In this document: positions 56,596-64,000 of the stretch, piece by piece
How the letters are laid out: each line of letters begins with the position of its first letter
How positions within the stretch are numbered: position 1 is the first letter of the stretch
Origin: Aeromonas eucrenophila
Lineage (GTDB): Bacteria > Pseudomonadota > Gammaproteobacteria > Enterobacterales > Aeromonadaceae
NCBI RefSeq assembly: GCF_000819865.1
Contig: NZ_CDDF01000002.1
Coordinates: forward strand, 1-64,000
Length of the DNA stretch: 64,000 nt
Reading direction: 5' to 3'
The notes under the pieces: generated by a model
Databases searched by the model: none
Seen by the model: the letters and a program-made list of their open reading frames with translations, nothing else
What the model was told of the DNA's origin: nothing
Program-made: the position numbers and the translations under genes

Positions 56596-57225
56596 TCATT
56601 TCTTAGTCGCATATCCCTGCAGGAAGGAGTGAACTGCATGCTTTGATTTCTTGCCGAGAGTGAGCAGCAATTCAAAATCAGGGTCGATAATGCCATATCG
56701 CACGTCCAATTCCTTTAACAAGGCAAGCCAGAGGTGCGCCGTCACCTCGGCATCGGCCAGCGCGCGGTGAAATACGCCGTCATTGGGCAGGCTATGGTAT
56801 TGCACCAGGGTACCCAGCTTATGATTGGGCGCCTCGGGGAATAGCCGTCTCGACAGCAGCAGGGAGCAGGCGAACTGCCCACGGTAGCGCGCCGACAGCC
56901 GCTCAATTTCCGCATCCAGAAAGCGCTTGTCGAAGGAGGCATTATGGGCGACCAGGTTATCATCCCCGATAAACGCGACGAAGTCCGCCATCACCTCGTT
57001 GCAAGGTGGCGCCTGTTTCAGCATGGCATTGCTGATCCCGGTATATTGCTCAATAAAGCTGCTGACGTTAAAACCAGGGTTCATCAATGCCGAAAAACGT
57101 TCACTGATATGGCCGTCTTTAATTCTGACGGCACCAATTTCGATGGCTCTATCACCCTGTCCCGGTGAGAGCCCGGTGGTCTCGAAATCGAGCACGACAA
57201 CGGTATTGGCTGAGGCAGTGGACAT
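56596..57225 (-). CDS. DnaQ-like 3'-5' exonuclease (DEDDh)
   Basis: A 209-residue exonuclease of the DNA polymerase III epsilon superfamily. The acidic triplet and His are visible: Asp13 and Glu15 (VVLDFETTGLSP), Asp in LVAHNASFDKRFL, and His...Asp in FHRALADAEV. It is a stand-alone exonuclease domain, not fused to a helicase or UvrC-like part, and lacks the C-terminal polymerase-binding tail pattern of DnaQ. It may act in repair or RNA/DNA trimming. The gene is flanked by the AT-rich patch and by a terminator, and its 3' half has somewhat lower GC than its neighbours. Confidence 0.9.
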   Translation of the reverse strand: MSTASANTVVVLDFETTGLSPGQGDRAIEIGAVRIKDGHISERFSALMNPGFNVSSFIEQYTGISNAMLKQAPPCNEVMADFVAFIGDDNLVAHNASFDKRFLDAEIERLSARYRGQFACSLLLSRRLFPEAPNHKLGTLVQYHSLPNDGVFHRALADAEVTAHLWLALLKELDVRYGIIDPDFELLLTLGKKSKHAVHSFLQGYATKK

Positions 57226-57348
57226 AGATTCTCGGGCAAGCTGGATAAAGAGCGTCAGTCTAGGAAATCTGCCACTTCATGTACAGCGTCATATCGCGAT
57301 ACAACTGGCACCCTGTTTTTGTGATAAGCAGCAGCGACAGGTAGCATA

Positions 57349-57388
57349 TAAAAAGCCCCGGGTGAAATTCACACCCGGGGCTTTTTTA
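57349..57388. terminator. Strong terminator of proS
   Basis: A 14-bp perfect stem (AAAAGCCCCGGGTG with CACCCGGGGCTTTT) with A and T runs on the two sides lies just past the proS stop codon and works for minus-strand transcription. Confidence 0.94.
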
Positions 57389-57420
57389 TCAAAGAAGAAA
57401 AGCGGAGTTAACTGGCGCTA

Positions 57421-59145
57421 TTAGCGACCCAGCTTGCCCTTGAGCAGGGCAACGATCTCGGTGATCGCCACTTCCTGCTTCTCGCCGGAGCGGCGGCACT
57501 TGTACTCCACCACGCCGTTGTCCAGACCGCGATCGCCGATGACGATGGCGTGGGGAACCCCCAGCAGCTCCATGTCGGCGAACATCACGCCCGGGCGCTC
57601 CTTGCGGTCATCGAACAGGACGTCCACACCGGCGGCTTTGAGCTCGGCGTAGAACTGCTGTGCCTGCTCGGCGACGCGCTCGGACTTGTGCATGTTCATC
57701 GGCACTATGGCCACTTCGAACGGCGCTATGGCGTCCGGCCAGATGATGCCGTACTGATCGTTGTTCTGCTCGATGGCGGCGGCCACCAGGCGGGAAACCC
57801 CGATGCCGTAGCAACCCATCTCCATGGTGACGGACTTGCCGCCCTCGTTCAGCACGCTCGCCTTCATGGCTTCGGAGTACTTGGTGCCGAGCTGGAAGAT
57901 GTGACCCACCTCGATGCCGCGCTTGAGCAGCAGCTTGCCCTGGCCGCAGGGGCTGGGGTCGCCTTCCACCACGTTGCGCAGATCGGCGACTTCGTAAGTG
58001 GCGATGTCGCGATCCCAGTTCGCACCGGTCAGGTGGAAGCCGGTCTCGTTGGCGCCGCAGACGAAGTCCGCCAGGTGAGCGGCGCTGCGATCGGCGATGA
58101 TGCGACCGGCAAAGCCGACCGGGCCGATGGAGCCTGCGTCACAACCGGCGGCAGCCTTGATCTGCTCGTCGTTGGCGAAGGTCAGCGGGTTGGCGACGCC
58201 CGGCAGCTTCTCGGCCTTGATCTCGTTCAGCTCGTGATCACCGCGCAGCACCAGGGCGACGACGGCCTGATTGCCGTGCTCGTCCGCCTCGGCCAATACC
58301 AGCAGGGTCTTGGCGATGGTGGCCGGAGCAACATTCAGGAAGGCGGCAACCTCGTCTATGGTATGCACGCCCGGGGTGGCGACCTTGCTCAGGGCTTTGG
58401 TCGCGGCGGCGCGCTCACCGGCCGGCGCCAGGGCCTCGGCCATCTCGATGTTGGCGGCGTAGTCGGAGGTATCGGAGAAGGCGATCAAGTCTTCACCGCT
58501 CTCGGCCAGCACCTGGAACTCGTGGGAGCCGGTGCCACCGATGGAGCCGGTATCGGCCTGCACCGGACGGAAGTTCAGGCCCATGCGGGTGAAGGCGGCG
58601 CAGTAGGCGGCGTGCATCCGCTCGTAGGTCTCGATCAGCGATTCTTTGTTGATGTGGAAGGAGTAGGCATCCTTCATCAGGAATTCGCGGCCACGCATCA
58701 CGCCGAAGCGGGGACGGACCTCGTCACGGAACTTGGTCTGGATCTGGTAGAGGTTCAGCGGCAGCTGTTTGTAGCTGTTCACTTCATAACGGATCAGCGA
58801 GGTGATCACCTCTTCGTGGGTCGGGCCCAGCACGAAGGGACGGTTGTGGCGGTCGGTCAGGCGGCACAGCTCGGGGCCGTAGTCATCCCAGCGGCCGGAT
58901 TCCTGCCACAGCTCCGCCGGTTGCACCACCGGCATGGAGACTTCGATGGCACCAGCATTGTTCATCTCTTCGCGAACGATGTTTTCGATCTTCTTCAGGA
59001 CCCGCAGGCCGGACGGCAGCCAGGCATACATGCCGGAGGCCAGTTTGCGGATCATGCCGGCGCGCAGCATCAGCTGATGGCTGACGACTTCCGCGTCGGA
59101 GGGGGTTTCCTTGAGAGTGGAAAGCAGGTATTGGCTGGTACGCAT
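57421..59145 (-). CDS. proS: Prolyl-tRNA synthetase ProS
   Basis: The class II synthetase that charges tRNA-Pro, 574 residues, the bacterial-type length. Motifs 1-3 are present, with [16 protein letters not shown]-like [28 protein letters not shown] and [19 protein letters not shown]. The region between about residues 225 and 405 is the INS editing domain that clears mischarged alanyl-tRNA. The C-terminal anticodon-binding domain follows (VAIVPMN to KGKLGR). Monocistronic, divergent from ruvA across 279 bp. Confidence 0.98.
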   Translation of the reverse strand: MRTSQYLLSTLKETPSDAEVVSHQLMLRAGMIRKLASGMYAWLPSGLRVLKKIENIVREEMNNAGAIEVSMPVVQPAELWQESGRWDDYGPELCRLTDRHNRPFVLGPTHEEVITSLIRYEVNSYKQLPLNLYQIQTKFRDEVRPRFGVMRGREFLMKDAYSFHINKESLIETYERMHAAYCAAFTRMGLNFRPVQADTGSIGGTGSHEFQVLAESGEDLIAFSDTSDYAANIEMAEALAPAGERAAATKALSKVATPGVHTIDEVAAFLNVAPATIAKTLLVLAEADEHGNQAVVALVLRGDHELNEIKAEKLPGVANPLTFANDEQIKAAAGCDAGSIGPVGFAGRIIADRSAAHLADFVCGANETGFHLTGANWDRDIATYEVADLRNVVEGDPSPCGQGKLLLKRGIEVGHIFQLGTKYSEAMKASVLNEGGKSVTMEMGCYGIGVSRLVAAAIEQNNDQYGIIWPDAIAPFEVAIVPMNMHKSERVAEQAQQFYAELKAAGVDVLFDDRKERPGVMFADMELLGVPHAIVIGDRGLDNGVVEYKCRRSGEKQEVAITEIVALLKGKLGR

Positions 59146-59353
59146 CGCGGTAGACCTTCGCTAGTTCGGGCGGCTTGGCCCTGGAAAATTTCAAGAGCGG
59201 AATTTTAACAGGCCGAGCCCCGTGGCCCAAGGGCTAAATTCAGTCCGGCGGGGGAAAGGCGCCGGTGCGATGGGGGCCATCCGTCCGGGTTGGGGAGGAA
59301 GAACAAGGGAGGGCCGAAGCAAGCCGATCTCGACGTCGCCGCTCCGCCCTATG

Positions 59354-59369
59354 CTGGATACTTATCCAG
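59354..59369 (+). promoter_or_regulatory. LexA (SOS) box upstream of ruvA
   Basis: CTGGATACTTATCCAG is a perfect 16-bp palindrome of the CTG-N10-CAG form, almost identical to the E. coli ruvAB SOS box as I recall it. It overlaps a likely promoter whose -10 element is in TTATGCTATG, 55 bp before ruvA. Confidence 0.92.
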
Positions 59370-59424
59370 TTATTCTTTATGCTATGACCCAATTTAAAAG
59401 AGTCTGCGTGGCGAGGAAGAGAAG

Positions 59425-60039
59425 ATGATTGGTCGCTTGAGAGGCGTTGTGATTGAGAAGAACCCCCCTGAGGTGTTGATCGAGGTCGGGGGCCTGGGCT
59501 ATGAGGTGCAGATGCCCATGAGCTGCTTCTATGATCTGCCCGAGCTTGGCAAGGAAGCGACCATTCACACTCACTTCGTGGTGCGTGAAGACGCCCAGTT
59601 GCTCTATGGCTTCAATCACAAGCAGGAGCGGGCGCTGTTTCGCGAGTTGATCAAGACCAACGGGGTCGGCCCCAAGCTGGCGCTGGCCATTCTGTCCGGT
59701 ATGACCGCCACCCAGTTTGTGATGAGCGTGGAGCGCGAAGAGATAAGCTCCCTGGTGAAATTGCCCGGCGTGGGCAAGAAGACCGCCGAGCGGCTGGTCG
59801 TCGAGATGAAGGACCGCCTCAAGGGTTGGGTCAGCCACGATCTCTTCTCCCCCGCGGCCATCAGCCTGCCCGCCCAGGAGAGCCAGTTGCGCGCCCCCGA
59901 TGCGAGCGAAGAGGCGGCCAGCGCCCTGGTGGCGCTCGGCTACAAGCCCCAGCAGGCGAGCCAGATCGTCGCCAAGGTGGCCGTCGAGGGGATGTCGGTC
60001 GAGGCCATCATCCGCGAATCCCTGCGCAGCCTGGTATGA
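59425..60039 (+). CDS. ruvA: Holliday junction branch-migration protein RuvA
   Basis: The junction-binding subunit of the RuvAB motor, 204 residues as in E. coli. Domain I (OB fold) begins [28 protein letters not shown]. The helix-hairpin-helix motifs are [16 protein letters not shown] and [16 protein letters not shown]. The C-terminal domain III ([21 protein letters not shown]) binds RuvB. Preceded by a LexA box, so SOS-inducible, and followed by ruvB 48 bp later. ruvC, which adjoins ruvA in many gammaproteobacteria, is not present upstream; proS occupies that position. Confidence 0.98.
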   Translation: MIGRLRGVVIEKNPPEVLIEVGGLGYEVQMPMSCFYDLPELGKEATIHTHFVVREDAQLLYGFNHKQERALFRELIKTNGVGPKLALAILSGMTATQFVMSVEREEISSLVKLPGVGKKTAERLVVEMKDRLKGWVSHDLFSPAAISLPAQESQLRAPDASEEAASALVALGYKPQQASQIVAKVAVEGMSVEAIIRESLRSLV

Positions 60040-60087
60040 CAATGAACATGAATAGAGCGCCGTTCTTTGACGAGCGTGGAGACGCAC

Positions 60088-61107
60088 ATGATTGAAGCGG
60101 ATCGTCTTATCTCGGCCACCGCCATCGGCGGGGGGCGTGAGGATGAGGTCATCGATCGGGCCATCCGTCCCAGGAAGCTGGCGGATTACACCGGTCAGGA
60201 TCACGTCTGCGGCCAGATGGAGATCTTCATCGAGGCCGCCCGTCAGCGCGGAGAGGCCCTGGATCACCTGCTGATCTTCGGCCCGCCGGGCCTTGGCAAG
60301 ACCACCCTGGCCAACATCGTCGCCAACGAGATGGGGGTCAACATCAAGACCACCTCGGGCCCGGTGCTGGAGAAGGCGGGAGATCTGGCGGCGCTGCTCA
60401 CCAACCTCGAGCCGAACGATGTGCTGTTCATCGACGAGATCCACCGCCTCAGCCCCGTGGTGGAGGAGGTGCTCTATCCGGCCATGGAGGACTACCAGCT
60501 CGACATCATGATAGGGGAGGGCCCCGCCGCCCGCTCCATCAAGCTCGACCTGCCTCCCTTCACCCTGATCGGGGCGACCACCCGGGCCGGCTCCCTGACC
60601 AGCCCGTTGCGGGACCGTTTCGGCATAGTCCAGCGGCTGGAGTTCTACAACGTCAAGGATCTCACCGACATAGTCGCGCGCAGCGCCCGCTGCCTCGGTC
60701 TCGAGATGTCGGGGGATGGGGCGCTGGAAGTGGCCCGCCGCTCTCGCGGCACGCCGCGTATTGCTAACCGCTTGTTAAGACGGGTGCGTGATTTTGCCCA
60801 GGTGAAGTCCGATGGCCGGATTGATGGGGCCATTGCGGCCCGCGCCATGGACATGCTGGACGTGGACAACGAAGGGTTCGACTTCATGGACCGCAAGCTA
60901 TTGTTGGCCGTCATCGACAAGTTTATGGGAGGCCCCGTGGGCCTCGACAACCTGGCGGCGGCCATAGGGGAAGAGAAAGACACCATCGAGGATGTGCTTG
61001 AGCCTTACCTCATCCAGCAAGGTTATCTGCAGCGCACCCCCAGAGGGCGGTTGGCGACCCCCAGAGCCTATGCTCACTTCGGCCTGCAACGGCCGGAAGA
61101 AGGATAA
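60088..61107 (+). CDS. ruvB: Holliday junction helicase RuvB
   Basis: The AAA+ hexameric motor that drives branch migration with RuvA, 339 residues. Walker A is GPPGLGKTT, Walker [12 protein letters not shown], sensor 1 LIGATTRAG, and the arginine finger lies in LRDRFG. The C-terminal winged helix ([17 protein letters not shown]) contacts DNA. ATG 60088 (MIEADRLI) matches the family start and follows GTGGAGACGCAC. Cotranscribed with ruvA; a terminator follows. Confidence 0.98.
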   Translation: MIEADRLISATAIGGGREDEVIDRAIRPRKLADYTGQDHVCGQMEIFIEAARQRGEALDHLLIFGPPGLGKTTLANIVANEMGVNIKTTSGPVLEKAGDLAALLTNLEPNDVLFIDEIHRLSPVVEEVLYPAMEDYQLDIMIGEGPAARSIKLDLPPFTLIGATTRAGSLTSPLRDRFGIVQRLEFYNVKDLTDIVARSARCLGLEMSGDGALEVARRSRGTPRIANRLLRRVRDFAQVKSDGRIDGAIAARAMDMLDVDNEGFDFMDRKLLLAVIDKFMGGPVGLDNLAAAIGEEKDTIEDVLEPYLIQQGYLQRTPRGRLATPRAYAHFGLQRPEEG

Positions 61108-61123
61108 AAATAGCTGATTGAAC

Positions 61124-61151
61124 AAAAACCGCCTCCAGGGGCGGTTTTTTA
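61124..61151 (+). terminator. Terminator of ruvAB
   Basis: A stem AAACCGCC with GGCGGTTT (loop TCCAGG) is followed by a T run, 16 bases after the ruvB stop codon. Confidence 0.92.
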
Positions 61152-61160
61152 CTATTCTGA

Positions 61161-61192
61161 CAAAAAAAAGCCCACGGCACAGGCGGTGGGCA
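61161..61192 (-). terminator. Minus-strand Rho-independent terminator in the ruvB-cydA gap
   Basis: On the minus strand a GC-rich stem (GCCCAC with GTGGGC, further inner pairing around GCCTGTGC) is followed by eight T residues. No annotated minus-strand gene lies upstream of it, so it implies an otherwise unseen transcript. Confidence 0.85.
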
Positions 61193-61448
61193 AAGACAAT
61201 TCAGGATGGATGTTCACAGACAGTGAGCGCGTCTGGAGACAGGCCGGGAAAAAAACAAAGGAGCCGTCGCGAGGCCTCAGAGTCGGTTCATTTGATAGAG
61301 CTGAACGAACGAAAGCTTGTAGTAACGTATGGTCTTGGCAACAAACTTTTTCATCATTAATCCCAACAAACAGGTTCGAAATGTTCATCGAATACGTACC
61401 GGGAACCCAGATTGACCGGCCTGTATCCAGAGGTGTGCCCTCACTGCG
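61163..61448 (-). ncRNA. Predicted minus-strand small transcript between ruvB and cydA
   Basis: A promoter-like pair and a strong terminator bracket about 285 nt. The -35 TTGTCC (61478-61483) and -10 TACAAT (61455-61460) are separated by exactly 17 bp, and the terminator is at 61161-61192. Inside is a 26-codon ORF at 61277-61357. The product may be a small mRNA, a regulatory RNA or both. Evidence is sequence signals only; the ends are estimates. Confidence 0.55.
61277..61357 (-). CDS. Candidate 26-residue small protein
   Basis: An ATG-ATG start leads to a short basic, aromatic-rich peptide: MMKKFVAKTIRYY followed by KLSFVQLYQMNRL. It could form one amphipathic helix with five Lys/Arg and four Tyr in total counts near that; it is not hydrophobic enough for a typical membrane helix. 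The ribosome binding site is weak (TTGGGATTA). It lies inside the predicted minus-strand transcript. I recognise no family. A chance ORF of this length is possible, so support comes mainly from the flanking promoter and terminator. Confidence 0.4.
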   Translation of the reverse strand: MMKKFVAKTIRYYKLSFVQLYQMNRL

Positions 61449-61454
61449 AGGCGC

Positions 61455-61483
61455 ATTGTAGGAGCTCTTCCCAGGCCGGACAA
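61455..61483 (-). promoter_or_regulatory. Predicted sigma-70 promoter of the small minus-strand transcript
   Basis: Minus-strand TTGTCC (4 of 6 to consensus) and TACAAT (5 of 6) with a 17-bp spacer. Start of transcription would be near 61448. Confidence 0.5.
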
Positions 61484-61685
61484 ACAAGAAATTCTATGCG
61501 TTTCAGATTAGATTAAGTAATTAATGATTTTGGGCGCAGACAAGCATAAACATGTGTTTTTGTTGGTTTTAAATTGAAATAAGGATGGCCTGTACGATTT
61601 TGTAAATATCGAGTTAATGAGGCCGTAAATACGCGGGGGTATTATTTTTTTAACAGAATTGAAACCAATCGGATATTATTTAAAA

Positions 61686-61699
61686 TTGATTTAAATCAA
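61686..61699 (+). promoter_or_regulatory. FNR box 1 upstream of cydA
   Basis: TTGATTTAAATCAA matches the FNR consensus TTGAT-N4-ATCAA in all ten defined positions and is fully palindromic. Confidence 0.88.
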
Positions 61700-61799
61700 A
61701 CATTTACGGCTACATGTTTTTTGTGAGCAAGCTCTCATAATTAGTGATTATCGATCTTTAAGTTGCCCCCAAAAGGCATGTATTGGTGATGGTTTTACA

Positions 61800-61813
61800 T
61801 TGATTTCAATCAA
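61800..61813 (+). promoter_or_regulatory. FNR box 2 upstream of cydA
   Basis: TTGATTTCAATCAA again matches TTGAT-N4-ATCAA in all ten defined positions. It is centred 114 bp from the first box, close to eleven helical turns. Confidence 0.88.
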
Positions 61814-62050
61814 ATAAAGGTGATATAAAACAGCGGTCATTAAAGGCGGGAATAGAATCACCACTAATGTTTACCAGATGTTAAACATTAGCTTTTTTTG
61901 TTCTTGTATATTGCCTTGTTGTTAATGTGGTGGCGTTCGAATCTGGTCATCGGTATCAACCGGGTGATGACCGACCATTCGGGGACTTCCAACGGAAGCA
62001 TTGTCCTTAAAACTTAAAATAGCCGTGCCAATAATCGGTGAGGAAACATC

Positions 62051-63607
62051 ATGATTGCTGAGCATGTGGTAGACCTATCGCGGTTCCAATTTGCCGCGAC
62101 GGCCCTTTATCACTTCCTGTTTGTACCCCTGACGCTGGGGATGGCCTTCATCCTGGCGATCATGGAGTCTGTCTATGTGATGACCAACAACACTGTCTAC
62201 CGGGACATGACCAAGTTCTGGGGCAAGTTGTTCGGGATTAACTTTGCCCTCGGGGTCACCACAGGGCTGACCATGGAGTTTCAGTTCGGTACCAACTGGG
62301 CCTACTACTCCCACTATGTCGGCGATATCTTCGGGGCTCCGCTGGCCATCGAAGGGCTGATGGCCTTCTTCCTGGAGTCCACCTTCGTCGGTATGTTCTT
62401 CTTCGGTTGGGATCGCCTCAGCAAGCGTCAGCACCTGGCTGCCACCTGGTTGATGGCGCTCGGGACCAACCTCTCCGCCCTCTGGATCCTGGTCGCCAAC
62501 GGCTGGATGCAAAACCCGGTCGGTGCCGAGTTCAACTTCGAATCCATGCGCATGGAGATGGTGAGCTTCGCCGAACTGGTGTTCAACCCGGTTGCTCAGG
62601 TCAAGTTCGTCCACACGGTCGCGGCTGGCTACACCACCGGCGCCATGTTCGTGCTGGGCATCTCTTCTTATTACCTGCTGAAGAATCGTGATGTGGCCTT
62701 CGCCCGTCGCTCCTTCGCCATCGCCGCCGCCTTTGGCATGGCCTCCATCCTCTCCGTGCTGGTGCTGGGTGACGAGTCCGGTTACGAGACGGGTGAAGTG
62801 CAGAAGGTGAAACTCGCGGCCATCGAAGCCGAGTGGAACACCGAGCCGGCGCCAGCCTCCTTCACCCTGTTCGGTATCCCGAATCAGGAAGAGATGCGCA
62901 CCGACTACGCCATCAAGATCCCCTATGCCCTCGGCATCATCGCCACCCGTTCCCTGGATACCCAGGTGACTGGCCTCAAGGATCTGAAGAGCGAGCACGA
63001 GCTGCGCGTGCGTAACGGCATGGTCGCCTATGACCTGCTGACCAAGCTGCAATCTGGTGACAAGTCCGACGATACCCGCGCCCGCTTCGACGAAGTGAAG
63101 CAGGATCTGGGCTACGGTCTGCTGCTCAAGCGCTACACCCCGAACGTGACCGACGCGACCGACGAGCAGATCAAGTCCGCCGTGGATGACTCCATCCCGC
63201 AGGTGGCCCCGCTGTTCTTCGCGTTCCGTATCATGGTGGCCTGTGGCATCGCCATGCTACTGCTGATCGGCATCGCCTTCTATGACAGCACCCGCCACCG
63301 CATCGGTGAGCGCAAGTGGCTGCTCAAAGCGCTGCTGTGGGGTATCCCGCTGCCCTGGATCGCCATCGAGTGTGGCTGGTTCGTGGCGGAATACGGTCGT
63401 CAGCCCTGGACCATCGCCGAGATGCTGCCGACCTCCGTCTCCGCATCCAATATCCCTGCGTCCGAGATCTGGTTCTCCCTGATCGGGATCTGCCTGTTCT
63501 ACACGGTGCTGCTCGTCATCGAGATGTACCTGATGTTCAAGTACGCGCGCCTGGGCCCAAGCAGTCTGAGAACGGGCAAGTACCACTTCGAACAGAGCAA
63601 GGCATAA
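62051..63607 (+). CDS. cydA: Cytochrome bd ubiquinol oxidase subunit I CydA
   Basis: The heme-bearing subunit of the high-affinity bd oxidase, 518 residues. The heme ligands can be placed: His21 ([14 protein letters not shown], heme b595 His19 of E. coli), His in [11 protein letters not shown] (b558, E. coli His186) and Met in [10 protein letters not shown] (b558, E. coli Met393). The long periplasmic Q-loop (about 250-380) identifies the long, E. coli-type subfamily. Nine hydrophobic helices fit. A GAGGAAAC site precedes the ATG. cydB follows after 12 bp. Confidence 0.98.
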   Translation: MIAEHVVDLSRFQFAATALYHFLFVPLTLGMAFILAIMESVYVMTNNTVYRDMTKFWGKLFGINFALGVTTGLTMEFQFGTNWAYYSHYVGDIFGAPLAIEGLMAFFLESTFVGMFFFGWDRLSKRQHLAATWLMALGTNLSALWILVANGWMQNPVGAEFNFESMRMEMVSFAELVFNPVAQVKFVHTVAAGYTTGAMFVLGISSYYLLKNRDVAFARRSFAIAAAFGMASILSVLVLGDESGYETGEVQKVKLAAIEAEWNTEPAPASFTLFGIPNQEEMRTDYAIKIPYALGIIATRSLDTQVTGLKDLKSEHELRVRNGMVAYDLLTKLQSGDKSDDTRARFDEVKQDLGYGLLLKRYTPNVTDATDEQIKSAVDDSIPQVAPLFFAFRIMVACGIAMLLLIGIAFYDSTRHRIGERKWLLKALLWGIPLPWIAIECGWFVAEYGRQPWTIAEMLPTSVSASNIPASEIWFSLIGICLFYTVLLVIEMYLMFKYARLGPSSLRTGKYHFEQSKA

Positions 63608-63619
63608 GGAGAGGATCCC

Positions 63620-64000
63620 ATGTTTGATTACGAATTATTGCGTCTGGTCTGGTGGGTGCTGGTCGGCGTCCTGCTGATTGGCTTCGCCATCACCGACGGT
63701 TTCGATATGGGGGTGGGTGCCCTGCTTCCCTTCGTCGGCAAGAAGGATGTTGAGCGTCGGGTGATGCTCAACACCATGGGCCCGCACTGGGAAGGCAACC
63801 AGGTCTGGCTGGTGACGGCGGGTGGCGCGCTGTTCGCGGCCTGGCCCATGGTCTATGCGGCGGCCTTCTCCGGCTTCTACATCGCCATGATCCTGACCCT
63901 GATGGCGCTGTTCTTCCGTCCGGTCGGCTTCAAGTACCGCTCCCTGATGGAAGGCTCCCAATGGCGCACCAGCTGGGACTGGGCGCTGTTTATCGGCAGC
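63620..64000 (+). CDS. cydB: Cytochrome bd ubiquinol oxidase subunit II CydB (partial, runs off the window)
   Basis: The first 127 codons of the second bd oxidase subunit. The start [33 protein letters not shown] is the family N-terminus, and [32 protein letters not shown] and WDWALFIGS are all conserved CydB stretches. AAGGAGAGGATCCC gives a strong ribosome binding site 12 bp after the cydA stop. The gene is open at the window end, so cydX cannot be assessed. Confidence 0.97.
   Translation, partial: MFDYELLRLVWWVLVGVLLIGFAITDGFDMGVGALLPFVGKKDVERRVMLNTMGPHWEGNQVWLVTAGGALFAAWPMVYAAAFSGFYIAMILTLMALFFRPVGFKYRSLMEGSQWRTSWDWALFIGS

Larger units (their letters stand above)
61484..62050 (+). other. 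Long AT-rich promoter region of cydAB
   Basis: No gene is supported. The region is strongly AT-rich and carries two perfect FNR boxes (listed separately). ArcA-like repeats are also visible: TGTTTAC and TGTTAAA spaced about 11 bp apart near 61868-61886, and TTGTTAATG near 61918. Control of cydAB by both FNR and ArcA is known in E. coli. The untranslated leader may be long, since the last box lies about 240 bp before cydA. Confidence 0.6.

Noticed and set aside
61152..61487. Minus-strand 111-codon ORF across the predicted small transcript
   Set aside because: It runs through the strong terminator and upstream of the predicted promoter and has no domain; the 26-codon ORF in another frame fits the transcript better.

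Overview
The window looks like chromosomal DNA of an Aeromonas-type gammaproteobacterium. This is inferred from GC-rich coding sequence, Enterobacterales/Vibrio-like housekeeping proteins (RuvAB, ProS, CydAB, TyrB), and the mix of a GbpA-type chitin-binding protein, a pullulanase lipoprotein, a secreted sphingomyelinase and a cellulose synthase operon. I saw no rRNA or tRNA gene, CRISPR array, insertion sequence or prophage. Almost all genes are intact and densely packed, with clear Rho-independent terminators at many boundaries.

Layout. 0.3-6.1 kb: sulfate uptake (sbp, an RBBP9-like hydrolase, cysTWA, a CysB-family regulator). 6.2-13.6 kb: cytochrome b561, gbpA under a c-di-GMP-I (GEMM) riboswitch, an M3 metallopeptidase, a large secreted protein resembling a glycosidase, and an L,D-transpeptidase-fold protein. 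13.8-20.1 kb: the azlCD branched-chain amino acid exporter carrying a small tandem duplication, the YjjI/YjjW glycyl-radical enzyme pair, a DUF1820 protein, a LysR regulator and the aromatic aminotransferase tyrB. 20.5-32.4 kb: the cellulose operon bcsG-R-Q-A-B-Z-C, without bcsE or bcsF. 32.4-41.3 kb: an RcnR-like repressor divergent from a DmeF-type metal exporter, an orphan protein, a pullulanase and a ZntA-type P-ATPase with a MerR-family promoter. 41.4-49.3 kb: tpx, a DEAD-box helicase, a PhoD-like phosphatase, a sphingomyelinase translationally coupled to an exported helical protein, an Aer-like chemoreceptor and a small exported protein. 49.4-57.2 kb: an oligopeptide-binding protein, a secreted ParB-like protein, a CatB-family acetyltransferase, a crotonase, a PCuAC copper chaperone, an outer-membrane barrel, an SDR, an AT-richer gene-poor patch and a DnaQ-like exonuclease. 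57.4-64.0 kb: proS, ruvAB with a LexA box, a 0.94-kb intergenic region, then cydA and the start of cydB.

Themes. Two c-di-GMP-linked surface functions lie in the window: gbpA through its riboswitch, and cellulose synthesis through the BcsA PilZ domain. Metal homeostasis is represented twice, each time with a recognisable operator. Redox and anaerobic adaptation appear as YjjI/YjjW and as cydAB behind two perfect FNR boxes.

The least explained elements are: a predicted roughly 285-nt minus-strand transcript with a 26-residue ORF between ruvB and cydA; the mini-ORF made by the azlC/azlD duplication; the helical partner of the sphingomyelinase; the unassigned secreted glycosidase-like protein; and the 56.1-56.6 kb patch. 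All identifications rest on reading the sequence and recalling protein families; no database search was run.
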